33,494 bases of DNA from NCBI GenBank assembly GCA_003141275.1, contig PLLM01000049.1, positions 1-33,494 of the forward strand. Direction: 5' to 3'. Below are positions 6,641 to 14,887 of the stretch, piece after piece. A program made the position numbers and the translations under genes. A model generated the notes under the pieces. It was not told the DNA's origin. It did not search any database and saw only the letters and a list, made by a program, of their open reading frames with translations. Numbering within the stretch: position 1 is the stretch's first letter; each line of letters opens with the position of its first letter. The DNA is from Phycisphaerales bacterium. GTDB taxonomy: Bacteria > Planctomycetota > Phycisphaerae > Sedimentisphaerales > Anaerobacaceae.

Positions 6641-7630
6641 ATGAATAAACTGAAGTTTGAAGACGCAATAGGACTCATAAATAAATCATCCAGTGTGCTG
6701 ATTACTACCCATACCAAGGGTGACGGCGATGCCGTCGGCTGCTGCGTCGCGATGAGCGAAACGCTCTCGACGCTGGGCAAAAAAACTCAGGTTCTCTTGC
6801 TGTCCCCATTGTCCGCCTGGTATGCCTTTCTCTTCGACAAACCCGTTTCCGTTCTTGGCAAAGACCTCTCCAAAGACCAGCTTTCCCAAAATAAATTTGA
6901 CCTCATCATCATCGTCGATACCAATAGCCGAAGCCAGTTGCCCGGTTTTGAGGAATATCTAAAACAGGCCGATATCCCCGTCCTCGTTATCGACCACCAC
7001 GCGACTTCAGATGGCCTCGGTGACGTCGAGCTTGTCGATTCAACCGCTTCCGCCGCCTGCTCCGTCGTCCTCGACCTGTTCCGGTTCGCCCATTGGCCCA
7101 TCACCCCTAAAATCGCCCAGGCCCTTTTTGTCGGCATCTCCACCGACACCGGCTGGTTCCACTTCAACAACACCACCAGCCGATGCCTCCGCGACTGCGC
7201 CGACCTTATCGATGCCGGCGCAAACCCAGCCGATATTTATCGCCTCATCTATCAGACCTTTACTCCCCAGCGTTTCAAATTGATGACCGTGATGCAGAAT
7301 ACGCTCGAACTGCATTTCGATGGCCGATACGCCTCGCAGTTTCTTACCCTGCAGGATTTCAAAACCACAGGCGCCAAATATGAGGACACCGAAAACCTCA
7401 TCGACCAGTGCCAGCGCATCGGCTCTGTTGTTGTCGCCGCGTTATTTGTCGAATTGAAGGATGGCCGAATCCGCTGTTCGCTCCGAAGCAGGGGGGCAGT
7501 CGATGTCTGCAAAATCGCCCGCCAATTCGATGGTGGAGGCCATACCTCCGCCGCAGGCGCCTATCTTCCCGGCCCACTCGACAACGCCCAAAAACTCATT
7601 CTCGACGCCGTCAAGTCCCAATTGATTTAG
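6641..7630 (+). CDS. DHH-family phosphoesterase, NrnA-like oligoribonuclease/pAp phosphatase
   Basis: A 329-residue cytoplasmic enzyme of DHH/DHHA1 architecture. Motif I is H-T-K-G-D-G-D-A-V-G with metal-binding D28 and D30, motif II has D93 in I-I-V-D-T-N, motif III is D-H-H at 118-120, and the DHHA1 domain ends with G-G-G-H (298-301) in G-G-G-H-T-S-A-A-G. The length and motifs match NrnA, which degrades nanoRNA of 2-5 nucleotides and dephosphorylates 3'-phosphoadenosine 5'-phosphate. It begins 18 bases after the oxidoreductase stop. The AGGAT upstream is rather far from the ATG, so translation may be modest. Confidence 0.88.
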   Translation: MNKLKFEDAIGLINKSSSVLITTHTKGDGDAVGCCVAMSETLSTLGKKTQVLLLSPLSAWYAFLFDKPVSVLGKDLSKDQLSQNKFDLIIIVDTNSRSQLPGFEEYLKQADIPVLVIDHHATSDGLGDVELVDSTASAACSVVLDLFRFAHWPITPKIAQALFVGISTDTGWFHFNNTTSRCLRDCADLIDAGANPADIYRLIYQTFTPQRFKLMTVMQNTLELHFDGRYASQFLTLQDFKTTGAKYEDTENLIDQCQRIGSVVVAALFVELKDGRIRCSLRSRGAVDVCKIARQFDGGGHTSAAGAYLPGPLDNAQKLILDAVKSQLI

Positions 7631-7700
7631 ATATTGACGAATTATTCCACGTCAGGTTATAAATATCACTCTTTACGAACTTATTATAAGGATGAATGAT

Positions 7701-8894
7701 ATGATTATGAAAGTCAGCAAAAGAGCACAGGCGGTTCCGCCATCAGCCACTTTGGCCGTAACCGCAAGGGCAAAAGAGCTCAAAGCACAGGGCGTTAACG
7801 TAATCGGCTTCGGAGCAGGCGAACCCGATTTCGACACCCCGCAATACATCAAGCAGGCGGCCATCGACGCACTCAACGCGGGAAAAACAAAATATACCCC
7901 CGCATCAGGAACCATCGAACTGAAAAGAGCAATCGCCGAAAAGCTAAAAAAAGATAATGGCCTCGATTACAAACCCGAGCAGATCGTCGTCAACATCGGC
8001 GCCAAGCATTCAGTCTATAATGCGATGCAGGCGGCCCTCGACCCCGGCGATGCCGTGATTCTCCCGACGCCTTACTGGCTTACATATACCGAAGCTATCA
8101 AATTGGCCGGCGCAAAAGTGAGGGTCGTCAAGACCAGCCGGCAGAACAGCTACAAGATTACCCCTGAACAGTTGAAAAAAGCCATCGGCCCCAAAACCCG
8201 GATGTTCGTCCTCAATTCGCCGAATAACCCCGGCGGCTTCACCTACACCCCCGATGAGCTTGCCCAGTTAGCCAAAGTCCTCGAAGGCACCGATGTGACT
8301 GTAATGTCCGATGAAATCTACGAACGCCTCGTTTACGCCGGCACAAAATTCATCAGTTTCGCCTCGCTCAGCAAAGACGCCTACGACCGCACCCTCACCA
8401 TCAACGGCTTCAGCAAAACTTATTCAATGACCGGCTGGCGTCTTGGCTACACCGCTGGCCCCGTTGACGTAATCAAAGCGATGGGACGACTCCAGGACCA
8501 CTCAACAAGCAACCCCGTAACCTTCGCGCAGGATGCCGCCATCACCGCGCTCAAAGACCCCAATAACGAAGTTGAAAAAATGCGCGTCGAATTCGAAAAA
8601 CGCGCCCAGTATATGGTCTCTCGCCTCAACGCCATAAAAGGCGTCAAATGCACCCAGCCCACCGGCGCGTTCTACTGCTTCCCCGATGTTTCCGCCTATT
8701 TCGGCAAAACCAAAGGCGGCATCGAACTGAAGGGCAGTATGGATTTCGCCAAAGCCCTTTTGGAACAGGCCAATGTCGCTGTCGTCCCAGGCCTGCCCTT
8801 CGGCTGCGATAAAAACATCCGCCTGAGTTTCGCTACCTCGATGGCCAATATCACCGAAGGCATCAACCGTATCGAAAACTGGCTCAAATCGTAA
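7701..8894 (+). CDS. PLP-dependent class I aminotransferase (aspartate aminotransferase-like)
   Basis: A 397-residue fold-type I enzyme that transfers amino groups with pyridoxal phosphate. It has the internal aldimine lysine K239 in S-K-T-Y-S-M-T-G-W-R, the N-S-P-N-N-P-G-G motif, and the substrate-carboxylate arginine R374 in N-I-R-L-S-F. The overall pattern (F-G-A-G-E-P-D-F-D-T-P near the N-terminus) is that of the subgroup I-gamma aspartate/prephenate aminotransferases. The ATG at 7701 is chosen: AAGGA (7688-7692) lies 8 bases before it, whereas the in-frame ATG at 7692 overlaps that site. A strong terminator follows, ending the plus-strand series. Confidence 0.9.
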   Translation: MIMKVSKRAQAVPPSATLAVTARAKELKAQGVNVIGFGAGEPDFDTPQYIKQAAIDALNAGKTKYTPASGTIELKRAIAEKLKKDNGLDYKPEQIVVNIGAKHSVYNAMQAALDPGDAVILPTPYWLTYTEAIKLAGAKVRVVKTSRQNSYKITPEQLKKAIGPKTRMFVLNSPNNPGGFTYTPDELAQLAKVLEGTDVTVMSDEIYERLVYAGTKFISFASLSKDAYDRTLTINGFSKTYSMTGWRLGYTAGPVDVIKAMGRLQDHSTSNPVTFAQDAAITALKDPNNEVEKMRVEFEKRAQYMVSRLNAIKGVKCTQPTGAFYCFPDVSAYFGKTKGGIELKGSMDFAKALLEQANVAVVPGLPFGCDKNIRLSFATSMANITEGINRIENWLKS

Positions 8895-8922
8895 ATTCCG
8901 CCCAAATTCCTTAAAAATCTAA

Positions 8923-8957
8923 CCCCCGAAGCCAAAAACTTCGGGGGCTTTATTTTA
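8923..8957 (+). terminator. Intrinsic terminator after the aminotransferase gene
   Basis: CCCCCGAAG and CTTCGGGGG form a perfect 9-base stem with a 7-base loop, followed by CTTTATTTTA. It sits 28 bases after the stop codon and is the clearest rho-independent terminator in the window. Confidence 0.85.
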
Positions 8958-9109
8958 TAGCCATCTTATTGGTAAGGACTTACGACGCAAAAAAGGGAGA
9001 TTTAACGAAAGAAATTTATTTTCCCTGAATTTCAAAATTCCTGACATATTCCCGTCGTTTCATTCGTCTAATACGTATAAACTGAATGTCTAATGCGATA
9101 AGGGTGATT

Positions 9110-10828
9110 ATGACAAGATGTTCAGGGCTGATGCTGACACGGATGGGAATTATCCTGACAGTGCTTTTCACGGCATTATCGCTAATCGTCTGGCCCGTCC
9201 AAGCGCAATCAGATGATTATATAGTCGTTTACAAGAGCCATTCACAAAAGCAAAATATGCTCAAACGCCCGACGTTCCCCGTAGCTCGCGACTTCAATAT
9301 CATTCCCGCCGTAGCGGCTCATCTCGACGCCAACCAGGTCAAACAACTTCGGGCAAATCCCGATATTGAGTACGTCGAGCCGGACTACAAAATCTACGCG
9401 CTCGGCAGCCCCGATACCAATGCCTACGATACCAATACCATTACTGCTTTGTCTTCGTCCCAGACCATTCCTTACGGCATCACTATGGTCAACGCCCCGC
9501 TGGTATGGCCCCGAACTAAGGGCGCAGGCGTCCGGGTCGCTCTTATGGATACCGGCATAAGTATGGATCATCCCGACAGGGGCAATGTTGTCGATTCTAA
9601 TAGCTTCGCCACCGACTCAACCGGCGTGCTCATACCCGTGGAGGATTTTCACGGTCACGGCACCCATACTTCCGGCACTATCGCCGCGGCGGATAACAAT
9701 ATCGGCGTCGTCGGCGTTGCGCCAGGCGCCGATTTACTCATCGCCAAGGTGCTGGACAATACCGGCTCCGGCTCGGATAGCTGGTTAATCTCCGGTATCG
9801 AATGGGCCGTCAGTAAAAACGCCAAAGTAATCAGCATGAGTCTGGGCAGCAGCAGCTACTCGGCGGCTTTGGACACTGCATGCGTTAATGCTTACAACGC
9901 CGGTGTCCTTCTGGTCGCCGCAGCAGGAAATGACGACGTAAACACGCCTTTCTATCCGGCTGCCGACTCTTTCGTAATTTCCGTCGCGGCGGTTGACTCA
10001 AGCAAAAACAAGGCGAGTTTCTCAAATTTCGGACCGACTATTGCCCTTGCCGCCCCGGGAGTAGGCGTTTACTCCACCGTTCCCTCCGCCACTGTCACCA
10101 GCCCAACTGCCGACGCCGTCTGGAACAGCACAAGCCATCAGTCAAATATGCTAACCGGCACCGCCTCCGGCACAGTCACCGGCGTAATCTGTGATTGCGG
10201 CCTCGCCGACGGCTCCTCCCCGGCCAATACCTGCCCGAACAGTGTCGCCGGGAATATCGCCCTTATCCTCAGAGGCACCACGACTTTCGCCGCCAAAGTC
10301 GCCCACGCCCAGTCCAAAGGCGCCATCGGCGCAATCATCTACAACAATGTTTCCGGCAATTTCAACGGCACATTAAGCGGCTCAACTCCTCTCGTCGTTG
10401 TATCGGTTTCACAAGCCGATGGCGAAGCACTCCAGCTCCTCGCCCAGTCAGGAATAACCGGCTCCGTTTTGACAGATATTGTTTTGTACGCCTATTACGA
10501 CGGCACCTCGATGGCATGTCCCCATGTCGCGGGCGTCGCGGCCTTGATCTTCTCCGCCGCCCATTACAATATCACCCCTGCGGAGGTCTCTAATATTCTT
10601 TTCGATTCCGCCCAGGATCTGGGCACGCCGGGCAGAGATGATTATTACGGCTATGGCCTCGTTGACGCCTACGCCGCGCTGCATCTCGAAAAAATTAATA
10701 TCCTCCAGGCATTCGCGGATAACTGGCTCAAGCCCTGCTCATCCCCCGGCTTCTGCGATGGTATGGACACCAATCACACCGGCAAAGTTGATTTTAAAGA
10801 TTTTGCCACCCTGACACAAAACTGGTAA
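9110..10828 (+). CDS. Secreted subtilisin-like (S8) serine protease with PA domain and half-dockerin tail
   Basis: A 572-residue exported protease. A signal peptide ends around V-Q-A-Q-S (about residue 31). An I9 propeptide follows (D-Y-I-V-V-Y-K to D-I-E-Y-V-E-P-D-Y). The catalytic domain has D147 (A-L-M-D-T-G), H183 (G-H-G-T-H-T-S-G), oxyanion N274 (A-A-G-N-D) and S467 (G-T-S-M-A-C-P-H). A protease-associated (PA) domain is inserted between N274 and S467. The last 40 residues, N-W-L-K-P-C…C-D-G-M-D-T-N-H-T-G-K-V-D-F-K-D-F…Q-N-W, form a single EF-hand-like, dockerin-type repeat seen on many Phycisphaerae secreted proteins. AAGGGTG directly precedes 9110; an in-frame ATG at 9086 is upstream of it. 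It is separated from neighbours by a terminator and a repeat region. Confidence 0.93.
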   Translation: MTRCSGLMLTRMGIILTVLFTALSLIVWPVQAQSDDYIVVYKSHSQKQNMLKRPTFPVARDFNIIPAVAAHLDANQVKQLRANPDIEYVEPDYKIYALGSPDTNAYDTNTITALSSSQTIPYGITMVNAPLVWPRTKGAGVRVALMDTGISMDHPDRGNVVDSNSFATDSTGVLIPVEDFHGHGTHTSGTIAAADNNIGVVGVAPGADLLIAKVLDNTGSGSDSWLISGIEWAVSKNAKVISMSLGSSSYSAALDTACVNAYNAGVLLVAAAGNDDVNTPFYPAADSFVISVAAVDSSKNKASFSNFGPTIALAAPGVGVYSTVPSATVTSPTADAVWNSTSHQSNMLTGTASGTVTGVICDCGLADGSSPANTCPNSVAGNIALILRGTTTFAAKVAHAQSKGAIGAIIYNNVSGNFNGTLSGSTPLVVVSVSQADGEALQLLAQSGITGSVLTDIVLYAYYDGTSMACPHVAGVAALIFSAAHYNITPAEVSNILFDSAQDLGTPGRDDYYGYGLVDAYAALHLEKINILQAFADNWLKPCSSPGFCDGMDTNHTGKVDFKDFATLTQNW

Positions 10829-10943
10829 ACCATTCCTTTCAATTTCCTCCTTTTTTTCTGAAGGGAAAAACAGCATAACTTCAGTGCCAGTCTGTGGTTA
10901 AGTCAGTGTCGGTCTGTGTTTTGGCAAAAATGTTAGATTTTCC

Positions 10944-10971
10944 TTGACATATAAGTATTGTTCTGTAAAAT
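10944..10971 (+). promoter_or_regulatory. Promoter candidate for the HNH-AP2 gene
   Basis: TTGACA (10944-10949), a 16-base spacer and TAAAAT (10966-10971) fit a sigma-70 promoter. The leader to the HNH-AP2 start would be about 225 bases and would include the hairpin at 11048. Confidence 0.4.
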
Positions 10972-11047
10972 TCTAACCAGCCAGGTTCCCGGCTAAAGAC
11001 ATGCCGGGACAGGCAGGAGTAGCGCAGAAGCGCAAGAGGGCATTGGT

Positions 11048-11102
11048 CCCCGCCGTTTTGCTTTGCAAAACGAGACGCGGGGATCTCCGCTTCGCTACGA
11101 GG
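11048..11102. repeat. GC-rich hairpin repeat, family A copy 1
   Basis: CCCCGC…GTTTTG, loop, CAAAAC…GCGGGG forms a two-part stem and is followed by TCTCCGCTTCGCTACGAGG. A diverged copy in the same orientation lies at 22714-22770. A piece of the tail recurs inverted near 13449-13474 (CTCGTAGCGCAGCGGAAATC). Confidence 0.6.
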
Positions 11103-11153
11103 CAAGGCATCAGGAACAGAAGTTCCATTTCGGATTTTAATTAAACCAGAAAA

Positions 11154-11186
11154 ACTCTGTGAACTCTGTGCCCTCTGTGGCTAAAA
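11154..11186 (+). repeat. CTGTG-phrase repeat adjoining a gene start
   Basis: Three imperfect tandem phrases (CTCTGTGAA, CTCTGTGCC, CTCTGTGGCTAAA) end 17 bases before the ATG of the HNH-AP2 gene. Related copies are at 17051-17080, 18129-18158, 19249-19330, 19386-19408 and 19632-19655, and inverted at 22849-22981. Confidence 0.6.
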
Positions 11187-11203
11187 AGAATGGAGGAATA
11201 AGT

Positions 11204-11779
11204 ATGTCTGCACAATTAACAATAAGGATTCCCGTCTGTCTCGACCTTATTTTCACTTCACCATTACTATTTTACCGCCTGCTCCGTTTCGGCTACACCT
11301 TCCGCAAAATTTATCTCGGCTTGGGCCACTTCACTATCGTCGAGCCGCGTGACTACTATTCTATAAGGCATTTCAAATGGTTCGTCCACGGCAATGGCTC
11401 GAACCTTTACGCCGCACGAAGCGCATTAACTAATGACCTGCGTTCAAGAATAATTTATTTGCACAGACAAATTATGTCCCCGCCCGCTGGCCTCGTCGTT
11501 GACCATCGCAATTGCGATTCACTCGACAACCGCCGCGCCAATCTCCGCATTGTTACCCAGGCCGTGAATATGCGGAACCGCCGAAAACGCAAAAACACCT
11601 CTTCCCGTTACATCGGCGTATGGTTTGACAAAAAAAGAAACAAATGGACCGTACAAATCAGATACAACGCCCAAAAACTCTGGCTCGGCCGGTTCGATGA
11701 CGAAACCGCCGCCGCCAAAGCTTATGATGCCGCCGCAAAGAAATATTATGGCGGATGCGTGCGACTCAACAACGTTTAA
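11204..11779 (+). CDS. HNH endonuclease-like protein with AP2 DNA-binding domain
   Basis: A 191-residue protein. An HNH-type nuclease core spans about residues 68-125, with H87 (Y-L-H-R), D100-H101 (V-V-D-H-R-N) and N113 (N-L-R-I-V-T). An AP2/ERF-like domain follows at 133-186 (S-S-R-Y-I-G-V-W-F…W-T-V-Q-I-R…L-G-R-F-D-D-E-T-A-A-A-K-A-Y-D). The pairing is typical of free-standing homing endonucleases of phages and bacterial mobile DNA. GGAGGAATAAGT directly before 11204 fixes the start; an in-frame ATG at 11159 lies inside the CTGTG repeat and is unlikely. No intron or intein is visible nearby. The N-terminal 65 residues are hydrophobic in part and not assigned. Confidence 0.85.
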   Translation: MSAQLTIRIPVCLDLIFTSPLLFYRLLRFGYTFRKIYLGLGHFTIVEPRDYYSIRHFKWFVHGNGSNLYAARSALTNDLRSRIIYLHRQIMSPPAGLVVDHRNCDSLDNRRANLRIVTQAVNMRNRRKRKNTSSRYIGVWFDKKRNKWTVQIRYNAQKLWLGRFDDETAAAKAYDAAAKKYYGGCVRLNNV

Positions 11780-11785
11780 TGGTAT

Positions 11786-11910
11786 TGGTTAGCCCCGAAG
11801 CCTGTTTACCCTGAGCTTGTCGATGGGCTTCGGGGTCCTCCAAATAATGTTTAGCCCGGCAGCCCTGTCCCGCCGAAGCTTTAGCGAAGGGGGATTTATT
11901 GCCGGGTAAT
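11786..11910. repeat. Tandem hairpin element, family C copy 1 (inverted orientation)
   Basis: Two hairpins in a row. The first has arms CCCCGAAGCC and GGCTTCGGGG; the second has arms CCCGGCA and TGCCGGG. The linker GGGGTCCTCCAAATAATGTT matches, in reverse complement, the linker of the element at 27737-27803. The longer loops here contain CCCTGAGCTTGTCGATGGG-type sequence, as if other short repeats had been inserted. Confidence 0.6.
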
Positions 11911-12059
11911 AAAACCTGCAGGGGTTTACCCGCCGTAGGCGGGGTGCAGGCGCGAAGTTCGCTTTCTTCTAATTGCGGATTCTTAAAATACTTGCTTTTA
12001 TTGCTAGTTTAACGATATACTGTCGCCTTAAGGCCGGAATCGACTCGTGGAGAGAAATG

Positions 12060-12117
12060 CACCTTTGCCTGCCCTGAGTATGTCGAAGAGTCCGTCAACA
12101 TTGCCGTCCGGCAGACG
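12060..12117 (+). repeat. Dispersed repeat, family D copy 1
   Basis: The segment from CACCTTTGCCTGCCCT to TTGCCGTCCGGCAGACG is matched by the reverse complement of 16925-16988, with the ends conserved and the centre variable. The two inverted copies enclose 4.8 kb with the AI-2E, small basic, carboxypeptidase-regulatory-like and TIR-TPR genes. Confidence 0.6.
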
Positions 12118-12226
12118 TCTTCATAGTTTCAAATGAAGATTTTTGATATTATCATGGCGCTGGATGCCTTGGTTGCGTAGTCGAGCGATTTATCCGCCTC
12201 TGGCAGATTAATATGGGAAATCTAAG

Positions 12227-13393
12227 ATGGAACAGCTAAATGAACTGTCACCGACGTCTGGGCCTCTCGACTCCTCAGCCGGGACGCCCGATGTACCGGT
12301 TAAAGCTGTACCCGGCAGCGTTCCACCGCCCGCCCCATCGAGCGCCGCCGCGGCAACGAAAACGACAACCGCCCAAATCGTCTTGATTGCGCTGGGAATG
12401 ATTGCATTCCTTTACTTTGCCCGTCCTGTGGTCTTGCCCGTGGTTCTGGCGTGTGCGGCAGGAATGACTCTCAAACCGCTCATCCGTTGGTTGTCCTACT
12501 GCCACATTCCGCCGGCGATTTCCGCCGCAGTCGTGCTTTGCCTCCTGATGGCCGCCGCCGGGGTTGGTTTCTTCCAATTGGGCCGCCCGGCGTTGACGTG
12601 GATGAACGAAGCGCCGCAACACATGACCGAGTTGAGGCAACGGGTTCAAAAATCGTTCCCGCGCATCGCGCGGATCAGTCAAGCGGCAGCCGCGGTGAAT
12701 AATCTCGGCGCAACCGAGGAGGAACAAAAAATGGCGCCCACCGTCGAGCTCAAAGACAGCCGTGGCGCCAGCGCATTAATCAACTGGACTGGAAGTCTCC
12801 TCGCCGGAATGGGGGAGGCATTGGTGGTCCTCTATCTGTTGCTCGCCTCGGGCGACTTGTTCTTGCAGAAACTGGTCCATGTGATGCCGACCTTGAGCGA
12901 CAAAAAGCGCGCGGTCGAAATCAGTCATGAAATTCAGCAAAACATTTCCAATTATCTGTTCTCGGTATCGTTTATTAATATCGTCTTGGGTGCGCTCGTG
13001 GGCGCTGTCCTCTACTTTATGGGTGTGCCCAACGCCGCAATGTGGGGTATGTTTGTGGCAGTTCTGAATTTTGTTCCCTACTTCGGCCCCGTCGCCGGAA
13101 TCATCCTGCTGGCCACGCTCGGCCTGCTCACATTCGACTCGCTGTGGAAAGGACTCCTTCCGCCCGCATGGTACCTGCTGCTCCACCTATTCGAAGCAAA
13201 CTTGATAACGCCGGTACTGCTGGGACGCCGCTTCACGCTCAATCCGGTCGTCATCTTTGTTTCCTTGATATTCTGGACATGGCTCTGGGGTGTGCCGGGA
13301 GCTTTGTTGTCGGTGCCTATCCTGGTCTCTATCAAAGTCGTTTGCGACCACGTTCCAACGATGTCTTCCGTCAGCGAACTGCTCACCAGTTGA
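12227..13393 (+). CDS. AI-2E family (PerM-like) transporter
   Basis: A 388-residue inner-membrane protein. After a Pro/Ala/Ser-rich N-terminal tail of about 50 residues come the paired helices of the family (about 52-105), a long extracytoplasmic loop (about 120-185), and five further helices from 190 to 375. Family motifs include Y-F-G-P-V-A-G near residue 287 and L-I-T-P-V-L-L-G-R-R-F-T-L-N-P-V near 326. The AI-2E name comes from TqsA, but most members move unknown small molecules or ions. No strong Shine-Dalgarno is visible before the ATG. Codon use differs somewhat from the 3-9 kb genes, and it sits inside a repeat-bounded segment, so transfer is possible. Confidence 0.88.
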   Translation: MEQLNELSPTSGPLDSSAGTPDVPVKAVPGSVPPPAPSSAAAATKTTTAQIVLIALGMIAFLYFARPVVLPVVLACAAGMTLKPLIRWLSYCHIPPAISAAVVLCLLMAAAGVGFFQLGRPALTWMNEAPQHMTELRQRVQKSFPRIARISQAAAAVNNLGATEEEQKMAPTVELKDSRGASALINWTGSLLAGMGEALVVLYLLLASGDLFLQKLVHVMPTLSDKKRAVEISHEIQQNISNYLFSVSFINIVLGALVGAVLYFMGVPNAAMWGMFVAVLNFVPYFGPVAGIILLATLGLLTFDSLWKGLLPPAWYLLLHLFEANLITPVLLGRRFTLNPVVIFVSLIFWTWLWGVPGALLSVPILVSIKVVCDHVPTMSSVSELLTS

Positions 13394-13532
13394 ACCTGAT
13401 TCATCCTTCTCCCTTGCGTCTGTGGTCTTCCGTCTACTGCCTGCCTTCTCGTAGCGCAGCGGAAATCCCCGCATGTCTTCAGTTTTTACATCGCGCTCCG
13501 CCGTGGGGTGCTTACGCGAGGATTGCTTAAAG

Positions 13533-13655
13533 TTATTTTCCCGGCTTCCAGCCGGTTTTGCGCATTGTCCCGTAAACGTATGCGTCCGCTCGCTTGCCCT
13601 TGAGGCCCTTCTTTTTTGCCTCCGCCTTCAATTTACGCTCCAGTGCCTTTGGCAT
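13533..13655 (-). CDS. Small 40-residue lysine-rich conserved-type protein
   Basis: A short gene encoding MPKALERKLKAEAKKKGLKG followed by KRADAYVYGTMRKTGWKPGK. The spacing AGGACAAA-ATG is a good ribosome site. The pattern A-Y-V-Y-G-T-x-R-K-T-G-W-K-P at the C-terminus resembles small basic proteins I have seen annotated as hypothetical in many bacterial and phage genomes; this is from memory. The product is very basic and probably binds nucleic acid or ribosomes (inference). A larger plus-strand reading frame over the same bases (13473-13727) has no family-like features and is taken as a shadow. Confidence 0.65.
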   Translation of the reverse strand: MPKALERKLKAEAKKKGLKGKRADAYVYGTMRKTGWKPGK

Positions 13656-13720
13656 TTTGTCCTGCACTTTCTACCGCTTTCTGCGGTTATATGGTTTATA
13701 GTCGGCAATCAACAATTTTT

Positions 13721-13757
13721 AAACTAAAAACTAAACACTAAAAACTCAAAACTAAAT
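13721..13757 (-). repeat. TTTAGTTTTGAGT-phrase repeat, family B copy 1
   Basis: Read on the minus strand this is an imperfect tandem of TTTTGAGT / GTTTAGT phrases. Same-family copies lie on the plus strand at 22671-22703, 22809-22840 and 29521-29552. Confidence 0.55.
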
Positions 13758-13801
13758 TAACTTCTCCCTTTCCATTTTATCTCCTTCTCCGTTATTCACT
13801 G

Positions 13802-14491
13802 TTACTGAACCTCAATATTTACTTCATCGACAGGTCTGCCGTCCTGAACATCAATCTCAACAATTTGGTTTGGTAAGGGTAAGACCACTTGCCACTTCCG
13901 TTTTAGGCCGGTCGGGTCGATTGGAGGGGCACATGCCCTAAACTCGAATTTGCCTGCCTTGTCGGTGACAACCGAATCCTGGTACCAAAAATCACGACTC
14001 GGCAGGCGCAATACGACTGTTTCTGCCGCCAAGGGTACCAGCTTCCCGTCAACTCGTTGTGAAACAATACCGTGAATCCGCTCTCCTCGTTTTAGTATGA
14101 CCTTGATTCCGGGCGAGTCAGTCGCCACCTGAAATAGAAATGCCGGCGCAAAACCTTCCTTATAAAACTGCAAATCATACCGGCAAGGTCTGTTAAATGG
14201 GACAGCGAAAAAGCCGTTGCTGTCGGTAATTCTTTCAGTTGGTAGGCCGAGATATATCACCTGCGTCCATTTACCGTCACGAAGTTCCTCAATTCCGCTT
14301 ATTCTCCATAGAACTTCACCTTGTGGTTTGCCTTTTTCATCTACGACTTGGCCTCGGATTGAGCTTTTGGCCTGTGCGACCGCCGGCGTATTCGGTGATG
14401 CCGGTGGCGGGGGCGGGAAAATTTGAAATGGTACAGCATTGCATACCGACGAGAGTATCAGTACCGTCAAAATTATGTAAATATACCGCAT
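13802..14491 (-). CDS. Exported protein with carboxypeptidase-regulatory-like domains
   Basis: A 229-residue protein of no assigned enzyme activity. It has an N-terminal signal peptide (MRYIYIILTVLILSSVCNA) followed by a proline-rich stretch (F-P-P-P-P-P-A-S-P). Two beta-sandwich segments follow that look like carboxypeptidase-regulatory-like or CNA-B-type folds: S-I-R-G-Q-V-V-D-E-K-G-K-P near residue 42 and R-I-H-G-I-V-S-Q-R-V-D-G near 140, each with a D-x-x-G-x-F strand (S-N-G-F-F; A-G-K-F-E-F). AAGGATTACAGAT-ATG supports the start at 14491; the reading frame extends 84 bases further upstream but through repeat-like DNA. It may be a periplasmic or surface structural protein. Confidence 0.65.
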   Translation of the reverse strand: MRYIYIILTVLILSSVCNAVPFQIFPPPPPASPNTPAVAQAKSSIRGQVVDEKGKPQGEVLWRISGIEELRDGKWTQVIYLGLPTERITDSNGFFAVPFNRPCRYDLQFYKEGFAPAFLFQVATDSPGIKVILKRGERIHGIVSQRVDGKLVPLAAETVVLRLPSRDFWYQDSVVTDKAGKFEFRACAPPIDPTGLKRKWQVVLPLPNQIVEIDVQDGRPVDEVNIEVQ

Positions 14492-14887
14492 ATCTGTAAT
14501 CCTTAAAAAAACCTCGGACTTTCTCCGCCCAATTTTGCCCCTCGTAGCGACCTGTGGTGAGCGCCGTCGAACCAAGCGCAGATTCCCGCATGCCTTTGGC
14601 GGAAACCCATGTTATCTGGGGTCCAGGATTTCTTTACTTAAATCTTTCCTTTTCTTATATATATGCGCCACCCAGCCGAATTACTCACGCTTCCCGTAGC
14701 GCACCTGTCCGCTGTACGCTGAACTCTGTCCGCTGTCCGCTATACGGCGCGGGGCGGGAAAAAACGGCTGTCAACATTATTACCCCACTGGATGCCCTAA
14801 AATTTTCGCGAGCTCTCAACCATAGAAATTTTATTTATGAATAGCTTATATTTATCCTTTTAACGCAATTGAAAATTATTTTTCGTT
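14492..14887. other. Intergenic region with GTCCGCTGTACGCTG-type repeat
   Basis: No gene is seen. At 14706-14746 the phrase CTGTCCGCTGTACGCTGAAC is followed by an imperfect second copy. Related phrases, inverted, occur at 17161-17181 (GTTCAGCGTGCAGCGTACAG) and near 19472-19491. A fragment CTCGTAGCG of family A occurs at 14541. Confidence 0.5.

Larger units (their letters stand above)
10829..11203. other. Repeat-bearing intergenic region before the HNH-AP2 gene
   Basis: This stretch holds no credible gene. It contains degenerate CTGTG-type repeats (10880-10925 and 11154-11186), a predicted promoter (10944-10971) and a long GC-rich hairpin repeat (11048-11102). Confidence 0.6.
11780..12226. 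other. Repeat-rich intergenic region between HNH-AP2 and AI-2E genes
   Basis: No gene is credible here. It contains the tandem hairpin element at 11786-11910, a further short hairpin (CCCGCC and GGCGGG, near 11929-11944) and the repeat at 12060-12117. The last 100 bases, before the permease gene, show no clear promoter or strong ribosome site. Confidence 0.55.

Noticed and set aside
13473-13727. Plus-strand 84-codon frame over the small basic protein
   Set aside because: It has no ribosome site or recognisable domain, and the opposite strand carries a better supported 40-codon gene.
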